Shown: piece by piece, positions 31,218 through 42,500 of the stretch | Layout: every line of letters starts with the position of its first letter | Position numbering within the stretch: position 1 is the first letter of the stretch | NCBI RefSeq assembly: GCF_037126465.1 | Contig: NW_026999326.1 | Location: 62,001 to 126,000 of the forward strand | Direction of reading: 5' to 3' | DNA: 64,000 nucleotides | Source: Ornithodoros turicata | Taxonomy: Eukaryota > Arthropoda > Arachnida > Ixodida > Argasidae | Notes under the pieces: model-generated | Seen by the model: the letters and a program-made list of their open reading frames with translations, nothing else | Databases searched by the model: none | What the model was told of the DNA's origin: nothing | Position numbers and translations under genes: made by a program

Positions 31218-31795
31218 CTTCTATTCATTTCTATTGATAAAGGCGTAAACCACACTACAAGAACAAAGCACGCTGCTTCAGGAAAGCGTATCAAATGCAT
31301 CGCAACAGGACCGGCTCTCATAAAATAGCCTGCCCAAAACGAAGACTTCACCAGGTTCGCGAGGTAATCCCATTAAAAACGCTCTCGGTCTATCCTACAG
31401 ATAGCAATGCAAGCGCTGCTACTCTTATTTTTTAAGCCTCAATACCACGCAATAGTACATAAATGTATCACTCGTGTCACATGAAAAGGCACACACAAAG
31501 AACTTACTTGTCAAGTGGGATCCCTGGTTCAGGAAAGCGCGCGCGCCCGCGCGCACACATACACAGACACACACTCACATTTTCACACTCACAAACACAA
31601 AGTCTATTCTCACAACCACATAAATCCATATTATTCCTCAGGTCAATAATTATCCTACCATCGTCAAAAGATGGCTCACTCTTGTATGCGATCGCAAAGC
31701 GATAGGTCCTCGTTCCGGATGTAATAGGATATCGCCACTCGGCCGACGCGAACCAAAAAAGAAAGAAAGGAATGCGCTTTCGCTATACCTCCACA

Positions 31796-32357
31796 GGAGG
31801 TATCTCTCTGAGCTCTGCTGCTGTTTAAGTGATAAAACAGTGCTCCCGAAACGCGCCCCACGCGAGCCGCGCGCGGACCCGTTCTCGGGACGCGACGCGC
31901 GCGATTCCCCGTGCGAGCGCAACGCGGGCCTCGCGGTTTGGACGCGCGCGATCCCTTTCCCCGAGCAGACGCACTGTTTTATCACTTAAACAGCAGCAGA
32001 GCTCACCATTGTAGTACCCTCGCGATAAATCTTTTATTCCAGCGCCAGCAGACCCAAGCAGGGTACCCAAGCTTGCAGCCAGCGATGCTGGAATGATTAT
32101 TTTATTTTATTTCATTTCATTTTGAGTCATTATCGGCTCACCTATTTAGTGAAGACCTATGAACACATGTTAAGTGGTTTGGTTTAAAAATGATGAGAGC
32201 TACAGTGTGTAGCGAATGATGTTCACATTTGTCCGTTCTGCTTTATAGTATTCTTGCAAAATATATGGGTGCAAGAAAATAAAAGGAAAACGAAGAAGAC
32301 AATTCACTCCTGTATGATGAGAGCTGCGTAGAAGCACGGCACCGTTTTCTTTGTGGA
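31796..32357. other. Unpaired centre of the giant palindrome
   Basis: About 560 bp where the arms stop matching. The left part is the inverted-repeat insert at 31,810-32,004. The rest is A+T-rich single-copy-looking sequence with a polyA-signal-like AATAAAA near 32,278. No gene is seen. It could be an original spacer, or sequence inserted at the apex. Confidence 0.6.
31810..32004. mobile_element. 195-bp inverted-repeat insert with perfect 34-bp ends
   Basis: 31,810-31,843 and 31,971-32,004 are exact reverse complements (start GAGCTCTGCTGCTG). The ~127-bp interior is very G+C-rich with repeated CGCGCG-type words, unlike everything around it. No target duplication could be seen. It sits at the apex of the giant palindrome and is a MITE-like structure of unknown class. 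Confidence 0.75.
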
Positions 32358-32930
32358 GGTATAGCGAACGCGCATTCCTTTCTTTCTTTCTTTGGTTCGC
32401 GTCGGCCGAGTGGCGATATCCTATTACATCCGGAACGAGGACCTATCGCTTTGCGATCGCATACAAGAGTGAGCCATCTTTTGACGATGGTAGGATAATT
32501 ATTGACCTGAGGAATAATATGGATTTACGTGGTTGTGAGAATAGACTTTGTGTTTGTGAGTGTGAAAATGTGAGTGTGTGTCTGTGTATGTGTGCGCGCG
32601 GGCGCGCGCGCTTTCCTGAACCAGGGATCCCACTTGACAAGTAAGTTCTTTGTGTGTGCCTTTTCATGTGACACGAGTGATACATTTATGTACTATTGCG
32701 TGGAATAGTGGCTTAAAAAATAAGGGTAGCAGCGCTTGCATTGCTATCTGTAGGATAGACCGAGAGCGTTTTTAATGGAATTACCTCGCGAACCTGGTGA
32801 AGTCTTCGTTTTGGGCAGGCTATTTTATGAGAGCCGGTCCTGTTGCGATGCATTTGATACGCTTTCCTGAAGCAGCGTGCTTTGTTCTTGTAGTGTGGTT
32901 TACGCCTTTATCAATAGAAATGAATAGAAG

Positions 32931-32996
32931 TGTTTGTTTGTTTGTTTGTTTGTTTGTTTGTTTGTTTGTTTGTATGTTTGTTTGTTTGTTAGTATG
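32931..32996. repeat. (TTTG)n microsatellite, right arm
   Basis: Mirror of the (AAAC)n tract in the left arm, slightly shorter and with a different interruption pattern, as expected if the two arms evolve separately at the microsatellite. Confidence 0.95.
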
Positions 32997-33318
32997 TATC
33001 TGTCACGTTCGTAGCGCTGTTCAAGCGCTAGCCGCGTAGCGATAAGCGGTGATTCTCCGATTATTCCTGAGCGGTACGACTTAAGCCTTTTCCCTGCTCA
33101 CTTACAGAAATTTGTGTATCCCTGTCCTGTGACACAAATGCGTGTAATTTTTCGCGGTTCTTTTCTTCTGTCACTGCTTTTACTCAGAATGTAGGTGAGG
33201 GGGGAAAAAGTCAGCATCCAGGTAGAACAGGAGAAAGCCGCTCGGCAGAGGAGAGTTCATGAGAATGGAATTTGTTTGTTTTTTGTTATATATCGTTGAG
33301 TGTCAGTATTCACTAGAG

Positions 33319-33430
33319 GTGTGCGAATATTCGAAATTTCGAGTATTGTTCGAATATTGTTGATATTCGAACCCTATTCGTATTCGAAAATTTGATAATC
33401 GAGAAATTCGAATATTCGAAAATTTCGAAT
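33319..33430. repeat. TTCGAA-rich self-complementary block, right arm
   Basis: Mirror copy of 30,700-30,815, lacking one 8-9-bp piece at its outer edge. Confidence 0.8.
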
Positions 33431-36400
33431 AATGGAGCACAAGCGCTAGCATTCCCGCTAAAATGAACAGAATTCCAGGTATTGGGATTAATCTTGCGAA
33501 AATTCCACGTTTGGCACGTCCTTAGCGCGATTTCCAATTGGAATCGGACTTCATGTGCATCCAGCAAAACCGCAAGTTGGCTTCACAGCATGCTTCCGCG
33601 CATTGCGTGCAGCCAACTTTAAGGCACAACGTCTGGTAGGCTACCTAGCCGATTTGATTTTTTTTATGTGTGCTTTCGTTATTTTTTAAAAGATAATACA
33701 GACTCGAAGAAGTGTTTGTTTGTTTGATAGTATGTGTCTGTCACCTTCGTAGCGCTGTTCAGGCTTTATTTTCTTTGCAAAAATTCAGACTTCATGGTAT
33801 TAAGCTGTTCGAGTAGAAGTGACTTTCCGTGCTCGCTTAAGATAGATTGTGTATCCCTGTCCTGTGCTTTCTTCACGCAGGGCCAATGCAAATGAGTATT
33901 TAGCATTATGCAATAATTATCTGATAGCAGAAAAGGGTGTCTTTCTCACAGTTTATTAGCGTGTGCGTCGTTCTTTTATTTATTTTTTTTCTTTGATAGC
34001 TATGCGAGCAAAAGTGCGTGTAATATTTCGCTGCTCTTTTCTTATTTTCTCTACTTTTTATGTAGAAGAAAGCCTCCTGCGTAAAAGCTGAATAGTGTTC
34101 TACCAGTGGAAGTGGGGTTGTTTGTTTGATTTTGTTGGGTGTTCGATATCTTGACGAAGTAAGCAGTGCTTAATTTTGAAGGTTTTTCAGCAGAAATGCT
34201 GGTATCTGAGCACGGAGTACAAATTTATATATTTCTCTGCTCCCTAAGAAAATTTGTACGTCGTTTTCCAAGCAGACCGCGTTTAGTTTACGCAAAATAG
34301 AAAAATGAAGTTGTGTATGCTCTATGATGATCCGCCGCAGGCTTAGGCCTTCTCCCCGATCACCAGTGTTTTCGCATTCGATGTCGCATGTCTAGACTTG
34401 TTCAGTAGTGTTGCAATTTTTACCCTTCGCTAATATCTTGTTGCTGCCGTCTTGTGTTAGACGTTGAGCTTCGTAGCGATGTGCGGTAACGCTACGATTA
34501 TTCCTGAGCGCTCCGTGTGTTTAATGCGTTGTCCTCTGTGCGTGCATGCGTGTGCTTTTTTTCCTGATTTGTGACGTCATCGTGGCATGTCTGGACTTGT
34601 TTAGCAGTGTTGCAATTTTACCCGCTGCCAGTATGTTGTTGGTGTCATGTTGTGCTAGCCGTCGAGTTTCGTTGCGATAAGCGTTGATTCTCCGGTTATT
34701 TCTGAGCGGTTCGACTGAAGCCTTTTCCCTGCTCACTTATGGAAATTTGTGTATCCCTGTCCTGTGCTTTCTTTACGCAAGGGTAATGCGGCTGTGTATG
34801 TGGTATTATGCAAGAATTATCTGGTGGTAGAAATGGGTGTCTTTTTCTCAGTGTATTGGCGTGCGCTACGGTTTCTTGCAGTTACAGCTATTGGAGCACA
34901 AATGCGTGCAATTTTTCGCAGTTCTTTTCTCCTTTCACGGCTTTTACTCAGAATGTAGATGAGGGGAAACAGTCAGCATCCAGGTAGAGCAGGAGAAAGC
35001 CGCTCGGCAGAGGAGAGTTCATGAGAATGGAATTTGTTTGTTTTTTGTTATATGTTGAGTGTCAGTATTCGCTTTCCTCGATATGTTGAGGAAGTCAGCC
35101 GTTATAGGTATTTGTGCAGAAATGCTGGTATCTGAGTGTGTGGAGTAGAAATTCCTATAAAGCACCTCTCCTTGTGCATTCCTGAGCTGCTGTGTGCGCG
35201 CGCGTGCTTCTTTTTCCTGGTTTGCGACGTCATGATGGCATGTTGGGGCTTGTTTAGCAGTGTTGCAATTTTACCCGCCGCTATTATCTTGTTGTTGTTA
35301 TCTTGTGTTAGCCGCGTAGCGATGTCCAGTGACTCTGCTATTATTCCTGAGGTCTTAAGCCTTTTCCCTGCTCACCTAAAGAAAGTTGTGTATCCCTGTC
35401 CTGTGCTTTCTTTGCGACAATGCGTCTGTGTATGTGGCACTATCAGATAGCAGACATGAGTGTCTTTTTCTTGGTTTATTGGCATATGCTTCAGGTTTTC
35501 TAAGTCAAGCACAAGTGCGCGCAAGTTTTCGCTGCTCTCTTCCTCAAATCACCGATTTTACGCAGAAGAAAGTCGCATGGTACAGCTGAGAAGAGGGTTT
35601 CTCTGATTGTTTGTTAGATGTTGGTAGGAGCTCGGTATGTTGAGGAAGTCAGCTGTATCCGTAAAGAAATGCTTGCATCTGAGCGCAGGATAGGAATTCC
35701 TGAAGCACGGCACCCTCAGTGTAAATTAATTATTTTGGATGTGAGTCTGCTTCCCTGCATGACAAGGCTGAAATGGGAAGAGAGAAAAAATTGGAGCGCT
35801 TCATTAGTAGCGATCCAAGTAATAGGGCAATTATAGTTTCCATAGAAAGTAGAATTTTAATGGGCTCCTAAAATTATAGTTTTGTAGAAGCTTTTCTAAA
35901 CTGCAATGCAATAATCATTAATATAGTATAGGAATGCCATCATGTTCCCGTAAAGGCGTTCTGTCTTGTGCTTTGGAGCGCGCGAATAGAACTTTGCTCC
36001 CAGGCTTTCCCGCCTTTTTGCTCGCAATGCGCGAATGGAACTTTGCCCCCCGGCTTCCGCGCCTTTTTTGCTCGCAGGTGTAGCCTCAGACAACGAATGT
36101 AGAAAGGGTCATGTATTACATAAGCCTGGAGGTGATGTGGAGTGGACTCTCTTATCATTTTAAAGAGCAGTGGTAGTTTACTGTAATTCTAATGACCATG
36201 ATGAGCCTTTGGGGTGAAAATCGTTAATATGCAGGGTGCTTTTTTGTTGAATTTTAATGAGAGAATGAATGTCATTAAGAGTAGGACAAAGGAAATAATC
36301 TTGCAATTCAATAATTAATAGGAGTCTTTGCCGCTGTCTTCTTCTTCAGACAGGATGTGATGACGTCACGCAGTCTGTAGCAATGCGTTGACTGTTACTG

Positions 36401-38833
36401 AAAAAAGTGTAGCAAAATGGTGTGTATTCCCCTGGACAGATTTATGATGAGCACTGTTTTTGAACAAGAGGAGTGTGTGTGCTTAGAAATAGTTTGATGC
36501 TGGTTTCCTTCTTTGTTTCTTTTTGCTTTTTCCCCCTTGTTGTCTGACAAACATGCACTGACATGCCTGGGCTTGTTCTGACATGCTTTCCTTCTACATG
36601 TAGCTTTTTTTCTTTTTGTACAAGAAATATTCTTGACGATATTGCTGCCTTGAATGGGAGTAGAGCTATTCTTAATAATTTTGCGATTCATTTAGTTCAG
36701 AGAGTAACCGCGAGGGGGACAGGTGTGTGACTTTATTCAGGAGGAACAAAGCGTCATTATTCACTTAGCTGCATGGCTCTCGGCTGAGATGGACATGTCT
36801 TGCTGAACCATTATTTTTTCCCTGTACAGTAAGACTTTGGGAATGAAATGCTACAATCGCCTCTTTTCTATGGTGCTCTTCTGCAATAGTTCCTTATGCA
36901 ATCATTATAGTAGAATAAAGGAAATAATCTTGGGATAGTGATTCAATAAATAACAGGTCCCATGTCTAGAGCGTACGCGTCCTTGAGCCACGCACCTGCA
37001 TGATGACGTCATACCACGAGACCATTGTTTCAGGTTGACCTTGTCTAGAGGAGCATTAGTGGAGAAAAACAGGGTAGCCCTGAAACAATAGGATGACGTC
37101 ACGACCAATGAGAACGGCCTGCAGGGGGCGCAAGGATTCACTTCTCTCTTGGACACTGACGGGTCTGGACACGCAAATTCTGTCTCCTGGCGTTGACCGT
37201 CAGTGGAAGAGCGTAGCTTCGGTGGGGTTCTGTCTGCCACTGATGGGGTGCGGATGTGTGGTTCGTCACTGGTGAATGGTGTTCGACGATGCAGGTGGAT
37301 TTTGTGACGAGCGGATATACAATGAGGGAATGCTATGAACGGGAAAAATGATGGTGAGTGTCTTTTTCACTCTGTTCAAGTGTTTGTTTGTTTTCCTCTG
37401 TTGCCCAGCAGTCGTACAATTTGTCCTGACGTGTTCTGACATGCCCCGATATGCATGCTTTCCTGTGTTGACGTTTTGTATTTTTTTCTTTTTTGACAAG
37501 GAACATTGTTGTCTTGACGATAGTGCTGCCCTGAGTTCTGCGATCCTGTTTACCCGTACTCTGTGTTGATTTGTTGAGTACCTAGTCCTCTTATTTGCCA
37601 TTGATGAAGTTACGTGTTAGGATATCTTGTTCTTTTGCAAGTCTCATTTAGTAAGACTTTGGAATTCCTACGATCAGCTTTCATGCATGGTGCTCTTCTC
37701 CAATAGTTTCCTATTCAATCGTTATAGAACAATAAAGGAAATAATCTTGGGATAGTGATTCAATAAATAATATGTCCCCTGTCTAGAGCGTACGCGTCCT
37801 TGAGCCACGCAGCTGCATGATGACGTCATACTGTGGCTTCATTGTAAATTGTAAATTGTAAAAAAACAGGGTAGCCCTGAGACAATAGGATGACGTCACA
37901 ACCAATGAGAACGGCCAGCAGGGGGCGCAGGAATGCTATTCTCTCTTAGCCTCACGACCAATGAGAATGGCCAGCAGGGGGCGCAGGAATGCTCTTCACT
38001 CTTAGCCTCTCGGAGGTGGTCGCCCCAGAGGGCGCTAGGAGCGCGTATGCGTAGCGGCCGCGGAGCGGCGCCTCAGTCAGTTTCTCTCCGGCTGTCGCGG
38101 AAAGCGGACGTGGGCTCCCCGCGCTCGCTCAGTTTCTGGCTGGCTGTCACGGAGAGCAGTCGCATCGGTCTGCGCTCCTACTGTGGTGAGGTGATTTGTT
38201 GTTTAACTAATGCTTTCGCCAACTTTGTTCCCGCTTTGTTTGAGATTTTCGTGCCCGTGCACGCCGGGTGCTGGTTGCTGTTGTCCGGGCATCCCCGCCA
38301 TTTTCTATCTTCTTCTGCCTTGGGATCGGGAGTAGCGCTGGCGTGATTCTGAATAATTTTGTTGTGAGATTAGTTGAGAAAGTAACCGCTAGGGGGTGCA
38401 GCTGTGGGGCTTTATACAGGAGAAAAAAACCATTACGAGTCAGTTTCTGCCTGCCTCTCGGATGGAGCAGTCGCATGGTTCTATGCTCCTGTTCTGGTGG
38501 GCTCATTTGTTGTGTAACTAATTGTTTTTTCCTGTTAGCTATTGATGGTTTGCATACTCTTGCTTTCCCAGCCTCTGTATTACAAGTGTTTTTCTCCTTG
38601 CATGCCCAGAGCTGTCCTAACTTGCCCAGACATGCCGTGATGACGTCACAGCTGACGTCACAGGATGTCCGGAACTTGTGGTCATAGCTGCAATGCTTTG
38701 CTACCTGCCTCTGTGCTCCGTCGCCCAGCGACGGTCAGCGGCCTTTCCGGGCCGCTTTCTTCAAGATGGCATCGTTGATCTTCAACTAAACTCCTTCTCT
38801 CCACTCTCTCTCTATCTATTTTTTATTTTTTAT

Positions 38834-39003
38834 GACCACGTCTATCCGGAAACGCACAGGATGGTCTGGACACTAGTTAGACGCTCCCCAATTAGTGTGA
38901 TGACTCATTGGATGATGCTGATTAATGTGGGGGGTCCCAATTAGCTCTAATTGCTAATTAATGGCGTCCAGAAGCCTTGTAGCGTTTCCGGATAGACGTG
39001 GTC
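38834..39003. mobile_element. 170-bp MITE-like element at the outer end of the right arm
   Basis: Same ends as the copy at 21,020-21,189 (GACCACGTCTATCCGGAAAC and its complement). It is followed by AGTACTTACTACT, the mirror of the left outer edge. Confidence 0.75.
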
Positions 39004-39016
39004 AGTACTTACTACT

Positions 39017-39538
39017 CAACTTTACCAAAGGTACTACATGTCGGATTAAATGTGGCATAAACTATTACGTGCTCGGTCTTCAGAACATTTGATTTCGAAG
39101 TATGGAAGGTCCAGAGTATGCTGATTTTTTTTTACCCTTCCAGTTTGTTCGAGAAGTGCCCTTACCAAGGCGTTTAGTTGGAAGAAAAAGCGCCAAATAG
39201 CAGCTCTCATACGCTGGCCAGAAATGAAACATGAAGGAAGAACTTGATATTGGCAGAATGTTAAGGCCACGCTCATTCATTCTATATCAGTAACGTCCAC
39301 CAAGATGCAAAACCCTGCTCAACAGGTCACCTTTCTCGTTTTCGCGACTATGACGAACTTTGACCTCGCCTAAATCGAGAGCAGTTCAACATTGGGCCGT
39401 AAGACTCTGGAAAATATCTTTATTTGCAGTGAGAATTGCATGATAATCTTTGGAAGCAAAACCGAGAGGGCTCAAGCACGACCTTTGAGTGATTTCGCCT
39501 GCAATTAGAAAGTGCACACTTGTGATCTTCTTTGGCAG
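39017..39538. other. No gene seen; upstream flank of a host-type gene
   Basis: Short frames without motif. It ends with a pyrimidine-rich tract and CAG (39,536-39,538) that forms the acceptor of the first recognisable exon of the next gene. Confidence 0.45.
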
Positions 39539-42500
39539 CATTCATGGATTGTTGCCTTAAGGAACAAATTCAAAAACGAGCGGCGTAAGGTGCAGTCAAA
39601 CAGAAGGGTCGTGGAAGCAAGCGAGCAGTTTGCTACGTCAAGGAAAAGAGTAGCAAACGTTGAGGAAACTGACTTTTCCGAGGAAACACTTCAAAGAAGA
39701 AAAGTGAAGAAAGTAGCTGTAAGCTTTTAGCTACAAAAATTCGTTTTTAACTTAGTGAGTGATTTTGTTTTGTACTTGTTATAGTTATTCACAAGATTTC
39801 GATAACTAACCTATGACGGTCGCCCCAGCGCTTAGCAGATATTAGCTGTTCAATGAGTACTTTAAAGTACTGATCTCCATAAATTTGGCGAGCTGGTTGT
39901 TAAACTGCATAAAAAGCAGTTCTGAAAAATACTGCAAGCGTATCCGCCCTCTTCGTCAGAGTGCCAAGGTTGTATGGTGGAGCCAGTCGTAAATTTGAAA
40001 TGTATCTGGGATAAGGTGTCAGAGCTTTAATTTACTAATTTCAAGTAACTAAGTTATTGTAACCAATTACTTTTACTGTAAATAACTACTGTAGCAGCAA
40101 TCGGCCATTGCTAATGACAGTCACATTCAATAAACGTCTGTAGCACTGGTAGCGTTGCATGTTCCCAGTGCAGTTGTTCTGAAGGCTGCACGTCCCTGTC
40201 TAAACATGCCCCAACTGCAAATAGGCACTTTTCCAAACGAACAAGTGCAACAACAAGTTACACTTTACTTAGTTCACTTTTTACTCACAATTCATATTTC
40301 ACACTCATATTTCTTGTAGTTTACATGCCACGCAGTGCCCTCAAGCACCAATTGAAAACTATCGATTATTAACTTTGCAATTTACAGTAGTGGCATTTTA
40401 TATATTTGTCTCCACAAGCTGTAGAGGGGAAAATGTTAAGTGAGAGTGTTGTATGCAAATTCATACAAAACATGTACTTAAAATGTGAGTCACTGGCACT
40501 TCTGAATGTACAGAAATCAGGAGAATTGTATCACATATTTTACAACAATGACATCTGAGAGAGTTTTCTTTTTGGACAGCATAATCATGTAAGTGCCTCT
40601 GGTGCGGAGGATGACGTCAGCATTACAGAGCACGAACAGTGGCTCCTCAAAGGAGCAAAAAGGCCTAAGCCTGATGAGGTTCAGGTCATGAGTCGAATGG
40701 ATGCCACCTTCAGCCGAAGAGCCACAGCGCTGGCAGAACTCCCCTCCATAGCCACAGTGAAGGAGATTTTCCCGTATCTCATGGATTCCGCAAGGGTAGG
40801 TGTTATCTAAAAAAAAGGCTTTAGAGACCGCACAGGGTTGTTCAAGGTGAAAGCTTACAATCCAGGTAAAACAGTTACAGACTTCTAGAAACTTCACTGC
40901 AATTGGTTGTTGGTTGGGTGAAATGATGTGAAATCAGGTACATCAGGTGAAATGATAAAAAAGACCCATTGTGCAGATTTGTTTGTGGCTTTTAGTAAAT
41001 ATACCCTTCAAAGTGAATTGCGACGCATTATGACCACCTCTGCCATAGAAAGTAGGGTGGTATAGGACATTTACGATTTCTTGGAATGTGCGGCTTTTAT
41101 TTTCCATCATTTACGGAGTCTAGGTTGAATATTTTCCTGAAAAGATCTTTCGTGTCATCTTTTAAGCATTCAATGCACCATCGTGTGAAGTTCATATGTT
41201 CCGAGTGTCAGTATTAGAAGGCAGGTTCTTTATTTTCGGGCCAGCATTTTTTATTTATATTTGTTTTAAACACTTGTGGGTCATGTTGTGAAGCAGCGCA
41301 GGGCCTTCATGATGGTCGCATTCAATGGCAGTGATATATGGCGAATTGTGGTGCGTGGAGCAATGGGCCCATTGCTATTGTTACATTTTCCTTTAAAGCT
41401 CTAGGCATAGGCTGGTAAAATTTTATTCGAATAAACCATGGTGAGATCATGTTAAAAAATTATGACAAAAATGCTTTATGGGTGTTCACAAAGCTGCTTC
41501 TGTTGCAATATCTGTTGATTGTTGTCTTGAAAATTGTTGGCACAAACAGTACTCTAAGCTCGATGAGTTCCTTCCGACAATTTCTCCACATGCTGCAATC
41601 AGTTGCTACAATCTACTAAGTGCTCGCTGCAGCACTTAGGAGGATGGGCATCTATTGGGGTCAACCCTAGAATTAGGAATTTGAGTTTGGGTGGGAGTAA
41701 TGTGAGGTGTACACCAAAAACTAGGGCGCTCTTTATTGATAACTCGGCGTACAACAGGGGCAAATTCTGTATTGTTGCTCTTACATATGCAGTCCTCATG
41801 TGTATATTTTCTGTCATCTGTCAGTTTTGTAGGGAATACCAAAGACTTCAGGGTGAGGACCCTCTATGTGGTACATCATCTGGATTAAAGAAGATCGGGG
41901 AGCTTGCTGTGTCACGAAGAATAAAATGCGAAGAGGACCTCCTCCAGAAAATAGAGGAAGCACACTCCCTCTCATGCGGTGAAACACGTCGGAACCGTAA
42001 GTATACTTCCTACTGTTCATTTATAATTCATTGTGTTATATCGTATGCTGAGCGTCTTGTTTTTACCAGCAACATATTAAGAAAATTAAAAATGGCAAGT
42101 TACAGTAGCACAGGTTTTATTTTACATAACAGTCGTTCTGCCTTGAAGCTGGTAGGAATAATGACACTTGTGCAATTAACCTTCTAACAAACAAAAATAG
42201 TATTTCTATTAATTTTTTTGACAATTTTTTTAACACCAAGACAGTTGAATTGAAAGCAATCACTGTACAAGCAGTTCCATTTTGAAAATAGCTCTTCCAA
42301 GTTATAGGCAAAATACAAGACTTAGTTTCGGTTTCACGCTTATAGGTTGGTAACCATGTTACAGGGAGAGAGAGAGTACACTTCCCCGGGAGCAACTGAC
42401 AGAACATGATCACGCGCAGCAACGCTCTAAGCATACTCTAAGTTAATCTACTTATATATGTGTGTGTAATGCAAGACAAATAAATCCAACTCGTTTGAAG

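Larger units (their letters stand above)
21010..31795. repeat. Left arm of the giant palindrome
   Basis: It holds ~6.4 kb of arm sequence plus the Gypsy-2 insertion. Recurrent motifs include CCAATGAGAA with a following GCAGGGGGCGCA (on the complementary strand) near 22,000-22,090 and 27,230, TGACGTCA at 21,364, 21,376, 26,527, 27,251, 27,340 and 29,552, and a unit with ACAGGGATACACAA about every 640-890 bp (near 28,733, 29,370, 30,270, 31,017). The segments near 26,500-27,000 and 27,290-27,700 are also related to each other. The open frames are short, shared by both arms and without family motifs. Confidence 0.8.
18155..39016. mobile_element. Giant inverted-repeat (foldback) element with two later insertions
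   Basis: The right arm (about 32,358-39,016) is the reverse complement of the left arm, which spans about 21,010-31,795 after removal of Gypsy-2 (22,129-26,488). Each arm is ~6.5 kb around a ~560-bp centre. Sampled arm segments differ by only a few bases per hundred or less; for example, the block at 30,564-30,840 differs from its partner mainly by one 8-9-bp deletion. The innermost matched words are GGTATAGCGAACGCG and its complement. The outer edge is AGTAGTAAGTACTGACC on the left (with a 2.85-kb element inserted after AGTAGTA) and its complement ending at 39,016. GAACTT (18,149-18,154) and CAACTT (39,017-39,022) are a candidate 6-bp target duplication with one mismatch. No transposase is encoded. 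It may be a non-autonomous foldback transposon or an inverted segmental duplication. Confidence 0.8.
32358..39016. repeat. Right arm of the giant palindrome
   Basis: Reverse complement of the left arm without Gypsy-2 and without the 2.85-kb element, so it shows the arm's uninterrupted state. It contains partners of all left-arm landmarks: (TTTG)n at 32,931-32,996, the TTCGAA block, the ACAGGGATACACAA-containing units, TGACGTCA motifs, the CCAATGAGAA...GCAGGGGGCGCA units near 37,910 and 37,970, and the terminal 170-bp module. No convincing gene. Confidence 0.8.

Noticed and set aside
31148..31351. Open frame rich in VCLFVCLF as a membrane protein
   Set aside because: It is the translation of the (AAAC)n/(TTTG)n microsatellite; the mirror frame exists in the right arm.
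18155..39016. Calling the giant palindrome a Polinton/Maverick
   Set aside because: Size and a possible 6-bp duplication fit, but no DNA polymerase B, integrase, ATPase or capsid gene is seen in the arms; the only integrase belongs to Gypsy-2.
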